Source: UMGS1279 sp045540715 (GTDB lineage: Bacteria; Bacillota; Clostridia; Oscillospirales; Acutalibacteraceae). From it: DNA of 64,000 nt. The translations under genes were made by a program, and so were the position numbers. Below, in pieces: positions 1-7,051 of this stretch. Positions within the stretch are counted from its first letter, which is position 1; each line of letters opens with the position of its first letter. The notes under the pieces are model-generated. The model searched no databases and had not been told where the DNA came from. It worked only from the letters and a program-made list of their open reading frames with translations. Location: positions 1 through 64,000 of the forward strand of contig JAZQHT010000014.1 in the NCBI GenBank assembly GCA_045540715.1. Reading direction: 5' to 3'.

Positions 1-127
1 ATATAAATTAATAAAAAAATTAATATTAATAGAATCAACTTATATAAGAGTTATATATATATTCATATATATAACATCTTATATAAAAGAATCATGATAT
101 ATATATTAATATGGTGAAGTTGGATGC
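1..127. other. AT-rich non-coding end of integrated element
   Basis: This stretch is almost entirely A and T, with alternating TA runs around 45-110 that form weak inverted repeats (for example GTTATATATATA near 50 facing TATATATAAC near 75). No credible reading frame is present. It belongs to the integrated element whose integrase follows; the rest of the element lies beyond the left edge of the window. Confidence 0.5.
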
Positions 128-187
128 CGAAAACCCCCTCCGAGCATATCACTAACAAATTAGGACTTGGCTAAAGGGGGCTTTTCG
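128..187. other. Hairpin CGAAAACCCCCT / AAGGGGGCTTTTCG upstream of integrase
   Basis: CGAAAACCCCCT at 128-139 pairs with AAGGGGGCTTTTCG at 174-187, with one bulged base and a long loop. It could be the terminator of a gene to the left. Its right arm lies inside the -35 to -10 spacer of the integrase promoter, so it may also influence integrase expression. Confidence 0.5.
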
Positions 188-195
188 TTTATAAT
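167..195 (+). promoter_or_regulatory. Integrase promoter TTGGCT-N17-TATAAT
   Basis: A -35-like TTGGCT (167-172), a 17-base spacer and a perfect -10 TATAAT (190-195) precede the integrase start by 35 bases. A strong ribosome binding site AAAGGAGAG lies at about 218-226. Confidence 0.6.
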
Positions 196-230
196 GTTTA
201 TAAAGTTGATGAAGATAAAGGAGAGAAAAC

Positions 231-1397
231 ATGCCTAAAAAGATTTACGGGGCGGGAACTATTGTAAAACTTGATAGCGGCAAATGGAAATGGCGCGGGC
301 ATTATTACGACGAAACGACGGGCAAACAACATAGACCTACCCGCACATTTAATACACGAAAAGAAGCTGAAGAATTTAGGGAGTCAGTTTTCAAAAATGA
401 TTATTTGAAAACCATTAAAAAACCTAAATTGACAGTTGCGGCCGCTTATAAGAAATGGCAAAACGAAGTTTGGAAAGTTGACGGCAATTTATCGGAAAAT
501 ACACAACGGGGTTATATCGGTATATTTTCAAAGCATATTTTGCCATTAATAGGAGAAAACGACCTCCAAAAAGTCAACACCGATAAAATACAAAAATATT
601 ATAATAGGTTAAAGCTTGAGGGTAGAACACGAAAAACGATAAAAAATATAAATCAAGCGCTTAATTCTTTGTTTGAGTTTTGTATTATCAAAAAATTGAT
701 AGATAAAAACCCGCTTGATGCCGTGATTATACCAAAAGACACGATGAAAAAACGGGCAGAAAAAGAGCAATTTAAGGATGCTATAACGGATGCAGAATAT
801 AACCTTGTTAAAGATTATTTTAGCGGTATATATCAATATACCTTGCAATTTATAGCAGAGTCGGGAGTCAGACCCGAAGAAATAGCACTCCGTCAAGAGG
901 ATGTTGACTTTGAGCATCAAGTCATTTATATAAGGCGAGCCGTCAAGCGAGAGTTGACGAATTACGAGACATACGAAACCCGCAAAATAGAGTCCGAAGA
1001 TTTGAAAAGCGTTAAAGCATATAGAACGATACCGATGACGGCATCCTTGTTTTTGATTCTTGAAAATCAAGAGGCCTTGCTTGAAGAAATGAAAATCAAG
1101 AGTCCTTACGTTTTCCCCAATGCAGCGGGCAATATTATTGAATTAAGAAACTTGTTGCGGAGTTTTCATGTCGCTTGTAAAAAGGCAGGAATTGAAAAAA
1201 GAGGGGTTAAGAGTTTAAGAAAATTGTATATAACCCGTAGAATAAGAGAGGGCATGGACCCAAAAACTCTGCAGTATTTAGTAGGACACGAAAGCATAAC
1301 AACAACCCTCGCATTTTATCAAATTCTTGACATGGATGAGGTAAAAAATGAAACTATAAAGATAGATACATCACTCATGGGACTTGATACCCCTTAA
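231..1397 (+). CDS. Tyrosine recombinase (element integrase)
   Basis: A site-specific tyrosine recombinase of 388 residues that would cut and rejoin DNA at the element's att sites. An N-terminal arm-DNA-binding domain (about residues 5-55) is followed by a core-binding SAM-like domain (about 65-165) and a catalytic domain (about 180-370). Visible catalytic residues are R214 (GVRPEEI), K263, R330 in KSLR, H353 in VGHES and nucleophile Y363 (AFYQIL). The usual His of the HxxR motif is Lys (K327), a substitution tolerated in some family members. The start has the RBS AAAGGAGAG. It lies beside an att-like tRNA fragment at 1773-1818, the normal position for an integrase at an element end. No excisionase is visible in the window. 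Confidence 0.93.
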   Translation: MPKKIYGAGTIVKLDSGKWKWRGHYYDETTGKQHRPTRTFNTRKEAEEFRESVFKNDYLKTIKKPKLTVAAAYKKWQNEVWKVDGNLSENTQRGYIGIFSKHILPLIGENDLQKVNTDKIQKYYNRLKLEGRTRKTIKNINQALNSLFEFCIIKKLIDKNPLDAVIIPKDTMKKRAEKEQFKDAITDAEYNLVKDYFSGIYQYTLQFIAESGVRPEEIALRQEDVDFEHQVIYIRRAVKRELTNYETYETRKIESEDLKSVKAYRTIPMTASLFLILENQEALLEEMKIKSPYVFPNAAGNIIELRNLLRSFHVACKKAGIEKRGVKSLRKLYITRRIREGMDPKTLQYLVGHESITTTLAFYQILDMDEVKNETIKIDTSLMGLDTP

Positions 1398-1656
1398 AAT
1401 CGTTTTTAAGGGGGTTTAGAACGGTTTTTATAGTTTAGGAGTATAGGAACATTACCCACCCCCTAAAAATCGATTGTAGGGCATTGTAGGGGCATTGTAG
1501 AGCATTTTAATTTGTGCTTTATTCTTCAATATGTCTTAAAATCGTTTTTAAGGGGGTTTTTAGCGGTTTTTAGGGGTGGGGGGTATATCTCTATATACCT
1601 AACCCCTTAAAATCGATTGTAGGGCATTTTAAGGGCATTGTAGAGCATTTTAATTT
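1393..1656. repeat. Two-copy ~142-bp tandem repeat with TGTAGGGCAT iterons
   Basis: Two tandem copies are visible. The first part, starting TTAAAATCGTTTTTAAGGGG, recurs at 1393-1430 and 1535-1572. The second part, with ATCGATTGTAGGGCAT, recurs at 1460-1513 and 1603-1656. The offset is 142-143 bases. The second part contains three near-identical units in a row (TGTAGGGCAT, TGTAGGGGCAT, TGTAGAGCAT), degenerate in the middle unit of the second copy. Position between integrase and att core suggests arm-type recombinase binding sites. Related AAAGGGGCATTTT words continue to about 1735. Confidence 0.7.
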
Positions 1657-1772
1657 TAAGATACAAGAGCCAATTAAAGAGTCCAATCTAAAGGGCCATT
1701 TTTTGAAGATAAAGGGGCATTTTTCCTTTAGTAGAGCCAATTATCTAAAGGGGTTATTGCTTTAGCCTATTT

Positions 1773-1818
1773 CTCATAACCCGAAGGTCGTGTGGTTCAA
1801 ATCCCGCCTCCGCAACCA
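1773..1818 (+). other. att site: 3' half of an initiator tRNA-fMet gene
   Basis: The sequence reads as the anticodon loop CTCATAA, the CCC stem arm, AGGTC, the TTCAAAT T-loop and an acceptor 3' strand ending CCGCAACCA. CATAACCC with a terminal CAACCA is characteristic of initiator tRNA. No matching 5' half (D arm, anticodon 5' arm, acceptor 5' strand) lies upstream, and the T stem has one extra base and mispairs (GTGTGG against CCCGC). It is therefore not a working tRNA but a hybrid attachment site left by integration into a tRNA 3' end. The intact tRNA would be expected at the other end of the element, left of the window. Confidence 0.75.
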
Positions 1819-1819
1819 A

Positions 1820-1858
1820 AAGAACTCGGAACACTTTTGTGTGCCGAGTTCTTTCTTG
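1820..1858 (+). terminator. tRNA-proximal intrinsic terminator
   Basis: AGAACTCGG at 1821-1829 pairs with CCGAGTTCT at 1844-1852, with ACA/TGT extending the stem, followed by TTCTTGTT. This is the expected terminator of the original tRNA transcript, retained directly after the CCA. Confidence 0.75.
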
Positions 1859-1890
1859 TTATGTAGTTGGGTTTAAATCTATACGATTAT

Positions 1891-2073
1891 GGGGTTATGA
1901 GATCGACGAGCGTTGCTCGTTGGGTGAGGTCGCGAGCGCTCACAGTGTGAGAAAAAGCGAGCGTAACGAAGCGCAGCGGTCAAAAGTTGCCGCGAATTAT
2001 GAGCGAAAAGCAACTTTTGGGCACCGCAAGGGGCTTTTTAAGGCATCGCCTTAAAAAGATAACCCGAAGGTCC
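1891..2073. repeat. Hairpin-rich tract bounded by tRNA-fMet-like fragments
   Basis: GGGTTATGAGA at 1892-1902 is the exact inverse of 1772-1782 in the tRNA fragment, and ATAACCCGAAGGTC at 2059-2072 repeats 1776-1789 directly. Between them are hairpins: CGAGCGTTGCTCG (1907-1919), CAAAAGTTGC/GCAACTTTTG (1981-2019) and an 11-bp perfect stem CTTTTTAAGGC/GCCTTAAAAAG (2034-2058). The tract is more GC-rich than its surroundings and has no credible gene. It may be the remnant of a second insertion at the tRNA or a MITE-like structured repeat. Confidence 0.55.
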
Positions 2074-2153
2074 ACTTTTTTGAGCAAGATCCCAACACCT
2101 ATACTTTTTAAATTGATGTTTTTTCTTATACAGTAGAAAATTTTTAGATTGTA

Positions 2154-2162
2154 TGATATAAT
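2154..2162 (+). promoter_or_regulatory. Extended -10 promoter TGATATAAT
   Basis: A TGn motif followed by TATAAT lies 28 bases before the chosen start of the next gene. The -35 region is weak, as is common with extended -10 promoters. Confidence 0.5.
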
Positions 2163-2189
2163 GTGATTAGAACAATATGGGGGATGAAT

Positions 2190-3053
2190 ATGAGAAATTT
2201 AACCATTACAAGAACTAAAACTTTTGTGGCTTGCCTTGTAAAAATGAAAATTTATATTGAAGACCATCAATATTGCGAACTTTTAATTAACGATACTCCC
2301 TGTCGCAAAATTGGAGAATTAAAAAACGGCGAGACAAAGACCTTCCAAATTGACGATAGCGCGGCCAAGGTTTTTGTTATAGCAGATAAAATGAGCAGAA
2401 ACTACTGTAATGAGTTTTATCAGCTTTGTGATGGGACTGAAGATATTTTTCTTACCGGGAAAAATTTATATAACCCTGCAAACGGCAATGCATTTCGTTT
2501 TGACAATAACGAAACTGTTGAAACGGTTAAAAATCGTAAACGCGGCAACAAAAAAGGTATTATTATTTTAATATGTTCAGCTATTGTTGGTGGTATTATA
2601 GGATTTGTATTATCTTCCGGCCTACTGTTCAATTCGCCACCACAAGAAAAAACCTTTTCTTCTAACGGGATGACCATTACTTTAACCGATGAATTTGAAG
2701 AAATTGAACGCGACCCTTACGACGTTGTTTTCGATTCAAGTACTTTTGCGGTATTTGCTTTAGAGGAAAAATTTACTGATTTTGAAGGTGGTAATATTAC
2801 CTTTGAAGAATATACTGAACTTGTTTTAAAAAGCAATGGCCTTGAAGGTACACAAATAAAAATCAATGACGGTCTTCATAGTTTTGAATATGAAGCCACC
2901 AATTCTGATACTAACGAAACTTATACATATTTCACCTATATTTATGAAACCGACGACTCATTTTGGCTGGTACAGTTTGCTACACTATCAGAAAATGCTG
3001 AAGAGCACCGTTCACAAATTACCACGTGGGCAAAAAGCGTTACCTTTGATTAA
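2190..3053 (+). CDS. Conserved hypothetical single-pass membrane protein
   Basis: Unknown function, 287 residues from the ATG at 2190. GGGGG (2179-2183) lies about seven bases ahead of this ATG, favouring it over the upstream GTG at 2163. The N-terminal half (about 1-105) is a predicted cytoplasmic beta-rich domain ending in a Lys/Arg-rich stretch. A hydrophobic segment rich in I, G and L follows (about 115-140). The C-terminal 140 residues are probably outside and include an acidic, beta-strand-rich domain (EKTFSSNGMTITLTDEFEE) like those predicted in Gram-positive surface proteins. It is monocistronic, with its own extended -10 promoter and terminator. The overall architecture resembles hypothetical proteins of Clostridia; no enzyme motif is seen. 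Confidence 0.8.
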   Translation: MRNLTITRTKTFVACLVKMKIYIEDHQYCELLINDTPCRKIGELKNGETKTFQIDDSAAKVFVIADKMSRNYCNEFYQLCDGTEDIFLTGKNLYNPANGNAFRFDNNETVETVKNRKRGNKKGIIILICSAIVGGIIGFVLSSGLLFNSPPQEKTFSSNGMTITLTDEFEEIERDPYDVVFDSSTFAVFALEEKFTDFEGGNITFEEYTELVLKSNGLEGTQIKINDGLHSFEYEATNSDTNETYTYFTYIYETDDSFWLVQFATLSENAEEHRSQITTWAKSVTFD

Positions 3054-3069
3054 TATAATTAATAAACAT

Positions 3070-3105
3070 AAAAACCTCACCCTTAAAAGAGTGAGGTTTT
3101 TTATT
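3070..3105 (+). terminator. Intrinsic terminator
   Basis: AAAACCTCAC and GTGAGGTTTT form a perfect stem (3071-3100) followed by a T-rich run, 16 bases after the preceding stop codon. Confidence 0.85.
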
Positions 3106-3282
3106 TTTAATAAAACTTAAACATTTCGTAAAACAAATAAAAACAACTGCAAGATATAATTGTTTTGCAAATTAAGAAAAAAAGGTAAGTTAACTGAAGA
3201 ACTGATGAAATGATTTAATTTCTTGATATAAACACTTTTATATGTTAAAATTATTTTAATAATTTATAATGGAGACTTTAAA

Positions 3283-4083
3283 ATGCTTAAGGTTACACAA
3301 CTTGAAAATCTAGATAACTTTAAAATTAAATACGATTTAACCGATTTGAGCGATGATTTTTGCCGTATTCCCCTTTTTCACGGCACAACAGCTTATGCAT
3401 TTGAAGCAGATGAAGAAACGCGCAAAGAATTTAGAAAAGCTTGTGACATTGTAATGCGTTTTGCTAAAGAAATTGCACAGCGAAAAATTATTAGTGATGA
3501 AGAATATTACCCATATACAAGAAACAAAAATAGTTATTTTTTAGATACCACCGTTTATCTTTACGGCAGTTCATCTTACGAATATGACGATTTTTATCTT
3601 ACAACCTCTTATTCTAACGCACTAATTTTTGCTCACGTTCCTTGTGGTGAGCTTGGAAATAATGCATATTATCAATGCGTTGGCTTTAAAGACTTTAATA
3701 TTGAGTTACCAAAAGAGGTTCAAGCCGCCTCTAACGTAGTTACTGCAACTTACGTAAAATATAGAGATAGTGAAAAAATAATACTAGTTTATGAAGATAT
3801 AAACTTTAGTGATTTGTATGGTGAAAAAGGCTATAATTTTTTACCCGATAAAAGCAATGAAAACTATGATTTTTTAAGCCGCCATGCAATTGAAACTTTA
3901 TATGAAAGCGAAGTTGATGATTGTTCTGTTTGGGGAGAAAATTTAAGGATTAAAAATCCTAATGATTATACCGGTTATATTATGAAGGAAAATCTTTTTA
4001 GAGAAGGTTTTAAGGTATTTACCAACGTAACCGACGTGGATAAATTTATTAAACACGAAGGTAGAGGTAAATGGAATTTCTAA
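3283..4083 (+). CDS. Hypothetical protein, possible ADP-ribosyltransferase-like fold
   Basis: Soluble acidic protein of 266 residues without a signal peptide or membrane segment. An FHGTTAYAF motif near residue 33 and DFYLTTSYSNALIFA near residue 106 are arranged like the HG(T/S) and GFYLTTD...QA..WA motifs of ADP-ribosyltransferase-fold families such as DUF3990. The third (Glu) motif is not clear. If the fold is right, it could modify a protein or nucleic acid target using NAD, or be a catalytically dead relative. It stands alone with GGAG ahead of the ATG and a terminator after it; no antitoxin-like partner is adjacent. The functional suggestion is weak; the gene itself is secure from length, RBS and coding pattern. 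Confidence 0.55.
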   Translation: MLKVTQLENLDNFKIKYDLTDLSDDFCRIPLFHGTTAYAFEADEETRKEFRKACDIVMRFAKEIAQRKIISDEEYYPYTRNKNSYFLDTTVYLYGSSSYEYDDFYLTTSYSNALIFAHVPCGELGNNAYYQCVGFKDFNIELPKEVQAASNVVTATYVKYRDSEKIILVYEDINFSDLYGEKGYNFLPDKSNENYDFLSRHAIETLYESEVDDCSVWGENLRIKNPNDYTGYIMKENLFREGFKVFTNVTDVDKFIKHEGRGKWNF

Positions 4084-4166
4084 ATTTAAGGATTAACGAG
4101 TATTTTAACAATGCAAAGACGAAAATTGATCCTTTAAAATCAGGTTCGGATTATTCGTGTTTGCTT

Positions 4167-4200
4167 AAGCACCTTACAATGCAAATTGCAAGGTGCTTTT
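4167..4200 (+). terminator. Intrinsic terminator
   Basis: AAGCACCTT (4167-4175) pairs with AAGGTGCTT (4190-4198), followed by T residues, downstream of the 266-residue hypothetical gene. Confidence 0.75.
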
Positions 4201-4210
4201 GTTATTATGG

Positions 4211-4238
4211 TTGAATTTATATAATATTATGTTATACT
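4211..4238 (+). promoter_or_regulatory. Promoter TTGAAT-N16-TATACT
   Basis: A -35 TTGAAT (4211-4216), 16-base spacer and -10 TATACT (4233-4238) lie 26 bases before the start of the YwaF-like gene. Confidence 0.55.
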
Positions 4239-4264
4239 GTAATAAAGAAATATGGGGGAATTTT

Positions 4265-5035
4265 ATGAAAGAGTTTTTTGGTATTGGCGGCTATAACCGC
4301 ACACCTGAGGGTGCTTGGTCTTTAGAACACTTAAGTTTTGTTGGCAGTTTACTGCTTGTTATGGTGCTTCTTTCTGTATTTTTAGCAAAACGCAATAAAT
4401 TAAAATCAGATAAAGAAAAGAACTTACCATTAATTTGGGCGGCATTTTTAATTGACGGTTTTGAAATTTTTAAAATAGTTATGCTTTGTGTCAGAAGCAA
4501 AGACACTAGCCCGATAATTCATAACCTACCTTTATTTTTATGTAGTATTCAACTAATAACAATTCCGCTTGCCGCCTTTGCAAAAGGGCGCATTAAAGAG
4601 GCTTCACTTGATTTTGTTGCTCTTTTTGGTATTTTAGGTGCAGTATTTGGAACAATAGGAGCAGCCCAAAACTATGCCGCTTACCCCGTTTTAAGTTTAG
4701 ATAACGTGGTTTCAGGTATAACTCACAGCATTTCAGGTTTTGCTTCGCTTTACATATTATTTGTTGGCCTTTCAAGTATGAAAAAGCGCAACATTGGTAT
4801 TACCGTTTCAATACTCGGCGGCGTTTGTATTGCCGCGTACGTCGCCGATATTACAATTCCTTATAACTATATGTTTTTAATGCAGGGTGACGGTACCCCT
4901 TACGATATTTTATATAACCTTGTAAACGGCAATAAAATTCTTTATCCGCTATTTGTTGTTCTTCTTTTTGTTATTTATATTGCAGTATTTTATTGGGTAT
5001 TTTTCCTTATTAAAAACAAAAAGAAAAAATCTTAA
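4265..5035 (+). CDS. YwaF/TIGR02206 family integral membrane protein
   Basis: Integral membrane protein of 256 residues with about seven predicted helices and a Lys-rich C-terminus (KNKKKKS). LPLFLCSIQL near residue 90 matches the LPLHLC signature of the TIGR02206/YwaF (TMEM164-like) family; usual family length is about 230-260 residues. The biochemical role of the bacterial members is not known to me. The ATG at 4265 is chosen because GGGGGA lies seven bases upstream; a longer in-frame reading exists but overlaps the preceding terminator. It is monocistronic, with its own promoter (4211-4238) and a strong terminator. Confidence 0.8.
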   Translation: MKEFFGIGGYNRTPEGAWSLEHLSFVGSLLLVMVLLSVFLAKRNKLKSDKEKNLPLIWAAFLIDGFEIFKIVMLCVRSKDTSPIIHNLPLFLCSIQLITIPLAAFAKGRIKEASLDFVALFGILGAVFGTIGAAQNYAAYPVLSLDNVVSGITHSISGFASLYILFVGLSSMKKRNIGITVSILGGVCIAAYVADITIPYNYMFLMQGDGTPYDILYNLVNGNKILYPLFVVLLFVIYIAVFYWVFFLIKNKKKKS

Positions 5036-5061
5036 AAGCGTTAAAAACCTTAATAGTCTCG

Positions 5062-5112
5062 CCCACGCCACGCAAAGAAGTATTTCCTTGTGTGGCGTGG
5101 GTGTTGTTTTTT
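5062..5112 (+). terminator. Strong intrinsic terminator
   Basis: CCCACGCCAC (5062-5071) pairs perfectly with GTGGCGTGGG (5092-5101), with the stem continued inside, followed by TGTTGTTTTTT. Confidence 0.85.
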
Positions 5113-5243
5113 AAGGCTTTTTTAGAGGGTAATTTTTGGGACTCTGCAATTTTTTAAAAAATTTTTTAAAAAATAAAAAGGAGATTTTTAAATTTCGTCT
5201 AATTATATACAAATACATATTTTTTTAAAAGGAGATTTGCATT

Positions 5244-5423
5244 ATGGGAATTTATGGACCAACATCAACATGGAAGATCGTTTACTATCCAAAGGTATTA
5301 AATGGTGGCACTTTAGGTGTAGCTTTTGTTGAGGCTGATAGCCGTCATTGGGCTATGCACACCTTCCAAGAACAATACGCAGGAGAATATTCTACTATTA
5401 AAAGCTGCGAAAAAATGTTTTAA
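5244..5423 (+). CDS. 59-residue conserved-looking small protein
   Basis: Short reading frame with a very strong ribosome binding site (AAAAGGAGATT, eight bases before the ATG). It begins MGIYGPTSTWKIVYYPKV and ends SCEKMF. It is rich in aromatic residues, has one Cys, and no membrane segment or signal peptide. The stop is followed six bases later by the DUF1810 gene, so the two are likely co-transcribed. I do not recognise the family. The RBS quality, codon use like the neighbours and tight spacing support a real gene. Confidence 0.65.
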   Translation: MGIYGPTSTWKIVYYPKVLNGGTLGVAFVEADSRHWAMHTFQEQYAGEYSTIKSCEKMF

Positions 5424-5429
5424 GTATTT

Positions 5430-5843
5430 ATGTTTAATTTAGAAAAATTTCTATTAGCTCAACAAAATACTTATTCTACTGCTCTTAAAGAAATTAGTTG
5501 CGGTAAAAAATATTCTCATTATATGTGGTTTATTTTTCCGCAACTAAAAGCCTTAGGGCTAAGTAATACTGCAAAATATTACGGAATTGAAAATTTACAA
5601 GAAGCCAAAGATTATTTAAATCACCCAATTTTAGGGGCAAGGCTAAAAGAAATATCAACTGCTTTATTAAAACATAATAATAAAACTGCGGTTGATATTT
5701 TAGGCGATATTGATGCAATAAAACTTTGTTCTTCTATGACTCTTTTTGCAGTGATTTCTAATAAAGATTCGGTGTTTCATAAGGTGTTAAATAAATATTT
5801 TAACGGCATTATGGACCCCCTTACTTTAAAAGAAATAACCTAA
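5430..5843 (+). CDS. DUF1810 family protein
   Basis: Protein of 137 residues matching the DUF1810 family (about 140 residues): the conserved HYMWFIFPQL block is near residue 30 and HPILGARLKEI near residue 70. The function is unknown; members are small helical cytosolic proteins. It follows a 59-residue gene by six bases, so its translation is probably coupled, and ends before a good terminator. No signal peptide or catalytic motif is seen. Confidence 0.85.
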   Translation: MFNLEKFLLAQQNTYSTALKEISCGKKYSHYMWFIFPQLKALGLSNTAKYYGIENLQEAKDYLNHPILGARLKEISTALLKHNNKTAVDILGDIDAIKLCSSMTLFAVISNKDSVFHKVLNKYFNGIMDPLTLKEIT

Positions 5844-5850
5844 TAAATAA

Positions 5851-5880
5851 AGCACCATCTTTTTGATGGTGCTTTTGGTT
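5851..5880 (+). terminator. Intrinsic terminator
   Basis: AGCACCATC (5851-5859) pairs with GATGGTGCT (5865-5873), followed by TTTGGTTTTTT. Confidence 0.85.
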
Positions 5881-5890
5881 TTTTATTTTG

Positions 5891-5919
5891 TTGCCTTTTT
5901 ACTACGCAAGTGATAAAAT
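5891..5919 (+). promoter_or_regulatory. Promoter TTGCCT-N17-TAAAAT
   Basis: A -35 TTGCCT (5891-5896), 17-base spacer and -10 TAAAAT (5914-5919) precede the NERD gene by about 37 bases. A further TATAAT occurs at about 5932-5937. Confidence 0.5.
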
Positions 5920-5956
5920 TATACTATAAATTATAATGCTTTTAAAGGGAGGTCCT

Positions 5957-6901
5957 ATGATAATACTCGATAGAATAGCAGAATTGACCGATTTACTATA
6001 CATGTTATTTATATTATTTAATCCTATTCCGTTTATATGTATTATGATAAGTGTTAGACGCAATCATAAAAAAAATGAAAATCACCAAAAAAGTTCCTAC
6101 TATCAAATCACAAGAAAATCTCTTGATGAAATCAAACATGACGCTGGTACACATGGAGAATATTTAATATATCAAAATTTAAAATTATATGAAGAAACTG
6201 GTGCAAAATTTTTATTTAACCTATATGTTCCTAAAGAAGATGGCACCACAACAGAAATTGATATGCTAATGATAAGCAGAAAAGGCATTTTTGTTTTTGA
6301 AAGCAAAAATTATCAAGGTTGGATTTTTGGAAATGAAGAACAACGATACTGGTATCAAACAATTTCTAAGGGTAGATTTGGTTCTCATAAAGAAAAATTT
6401 TATAATCCAATATTACAAAATCAAATTCACATTAATTGTTTAAAAAATCTATTAGGCGGCGATTTTCTAATGCACTCAATAATTGTATTTGCCGATAGAT
6501 GCCAATTGATGGATATAAAGATGCATAGCAAAAACATTGGTGTTACACACACTTACAATGTCGCTTCTGTAATATGGGCATTTTATGATTGTATTAAATA
6601 TGACGTTTTAACTCAAATAGATATAGATAAAATTTATTCTTTTCTTTATCCATATACACAGTTTGATGACAACATAAAAGCTTTGCATAATTATAATATA
6701 AATATAAAAAAATACTCCGATAATCCCGACACCGCTCCTATAATTAAGGTATTTAATACACCCTCACAAAACGATTCTCCAAAATGTCCTTGGTGTAATA
6801 GCAACCTTGTTGTTCGCACAGTAAAAAAAGGTGATAATCTAGGTAAGAAATTTTACGGTTGTTCTAATTTTCCAAAGTGTAGATATAAAAAGAATTTTTA
6901 A
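5957..6901 (+). CDS. Membrane-anchored NERD nuclease-like protein with topoisomerase zinc finger
   Basis: Protein of 314 residues. A hydrophobic N-terminal anchor (about 12-33) is followed by a NERD (nuclease-related) domain with GEYLIYQNL near 67, EIDMLMI (D102) and FVFESKNYQGWIFG (E115, K117), the D...ExK pattern of PD-(D/E)xK nucleases. The last 40 residues form a topoisomerase I-type C4 zinc ribbon (CPWCNSNLVV ... YGCSNFPKCRY). NERD proteins are predicted to process nucleic acid but few have been characterised. The ATG at 5957 is preferred over an upstream ATG because AAGGGAGGT lies four bases before it. Own promoter and terminator. Confidence 0.8.
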   Translation: MIILDRIAELTDLLYMLFILFNPIPFICIMISVRRNHKKNENHQKSSYYQITRKSLDEIKHDAGTHGEYLIYQNLKLYEETGAKFLFNLYVPKEDGTTTEIDMLMISRKGIFVFESKNYQGWIFGNEEQRYWYQTISKGRFGSHKEKFYNPILQNQIHINCLKNLLGGDFLMHSIIVFADRCQLMDIKMHSKNIGVTHTYNVASVIWAFYDCIKYDVLTQIDIDKIYSFLYPYTQFDDNIKALHNYNINIKKYSDNPDTAPIIKVFNTPSQNDSPKCPWCNSNLVVRTVKKGDNLGKKFYGCSNFPKCRYKKNF

Positions 6902-6904
6902 TAT

Positions 6905-6950
6905 AAATCCAAGTTATTTTACTAAATTAAATGACTTGGATTTTTCTTTT
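6905..6950 (+). terminator. Intrinsic terminator
   Basis: AAATCCAAGT (6905-6914) pairs with ACTTGGATTT (6934-6943), followed by a long T run. Confidence 0.8.
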
Positions 6951-6992
6951 TTAAATATATATAAAATATATATTTAAATTTTGCTTTGGCTG

Positions 6993-7001
6993 TGTTATAA
7001 T
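6993..7001 (+). promoter_or_regulatory. Promoter of the nucleoside salvage operon (TGTTATAAT)
   Basis: An extended -10 (TGn plus TATAAT, 6993-7001) lies 50 bases before tdk; the -35 region (TTTAAA-like) is weak. No other good promoter was seen between this point and 16446, so the whole downstream block may be read from here. Confidence 0.5.
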
Positions 7002-7051
7002 ATACTAGTAAAATTATGTTTTGCAAATTTATAAAGGATGGTTCAACTACT

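Noticed and set aside
609..1070. 153-codon minus-strand frame inside the integrase gene
   Set aside because: It is a shadow of the integrase reading frame with no start signal.
1740..1818. Complete tRNA-Met gene
   Set aside because: Only the 3' half fits. No D arm or acceptor 5' strand is found upstream and the T stem does not pair, so it is called an att fragment.
1839..2054. 71-codon open frame after the tRNA fragment
   Set aside because: It has no ribosome binding site and runs through the hairpin tract, with composition set by palindromes rather than codons.
4071..4214. 47-codon frame overlapping the end of the 266-residue gene
   Set aside because: A GAAGGTAGAGG stretch precedes the ATG, but the frame runs through a clear terminator hairpin and has no recognisable content.
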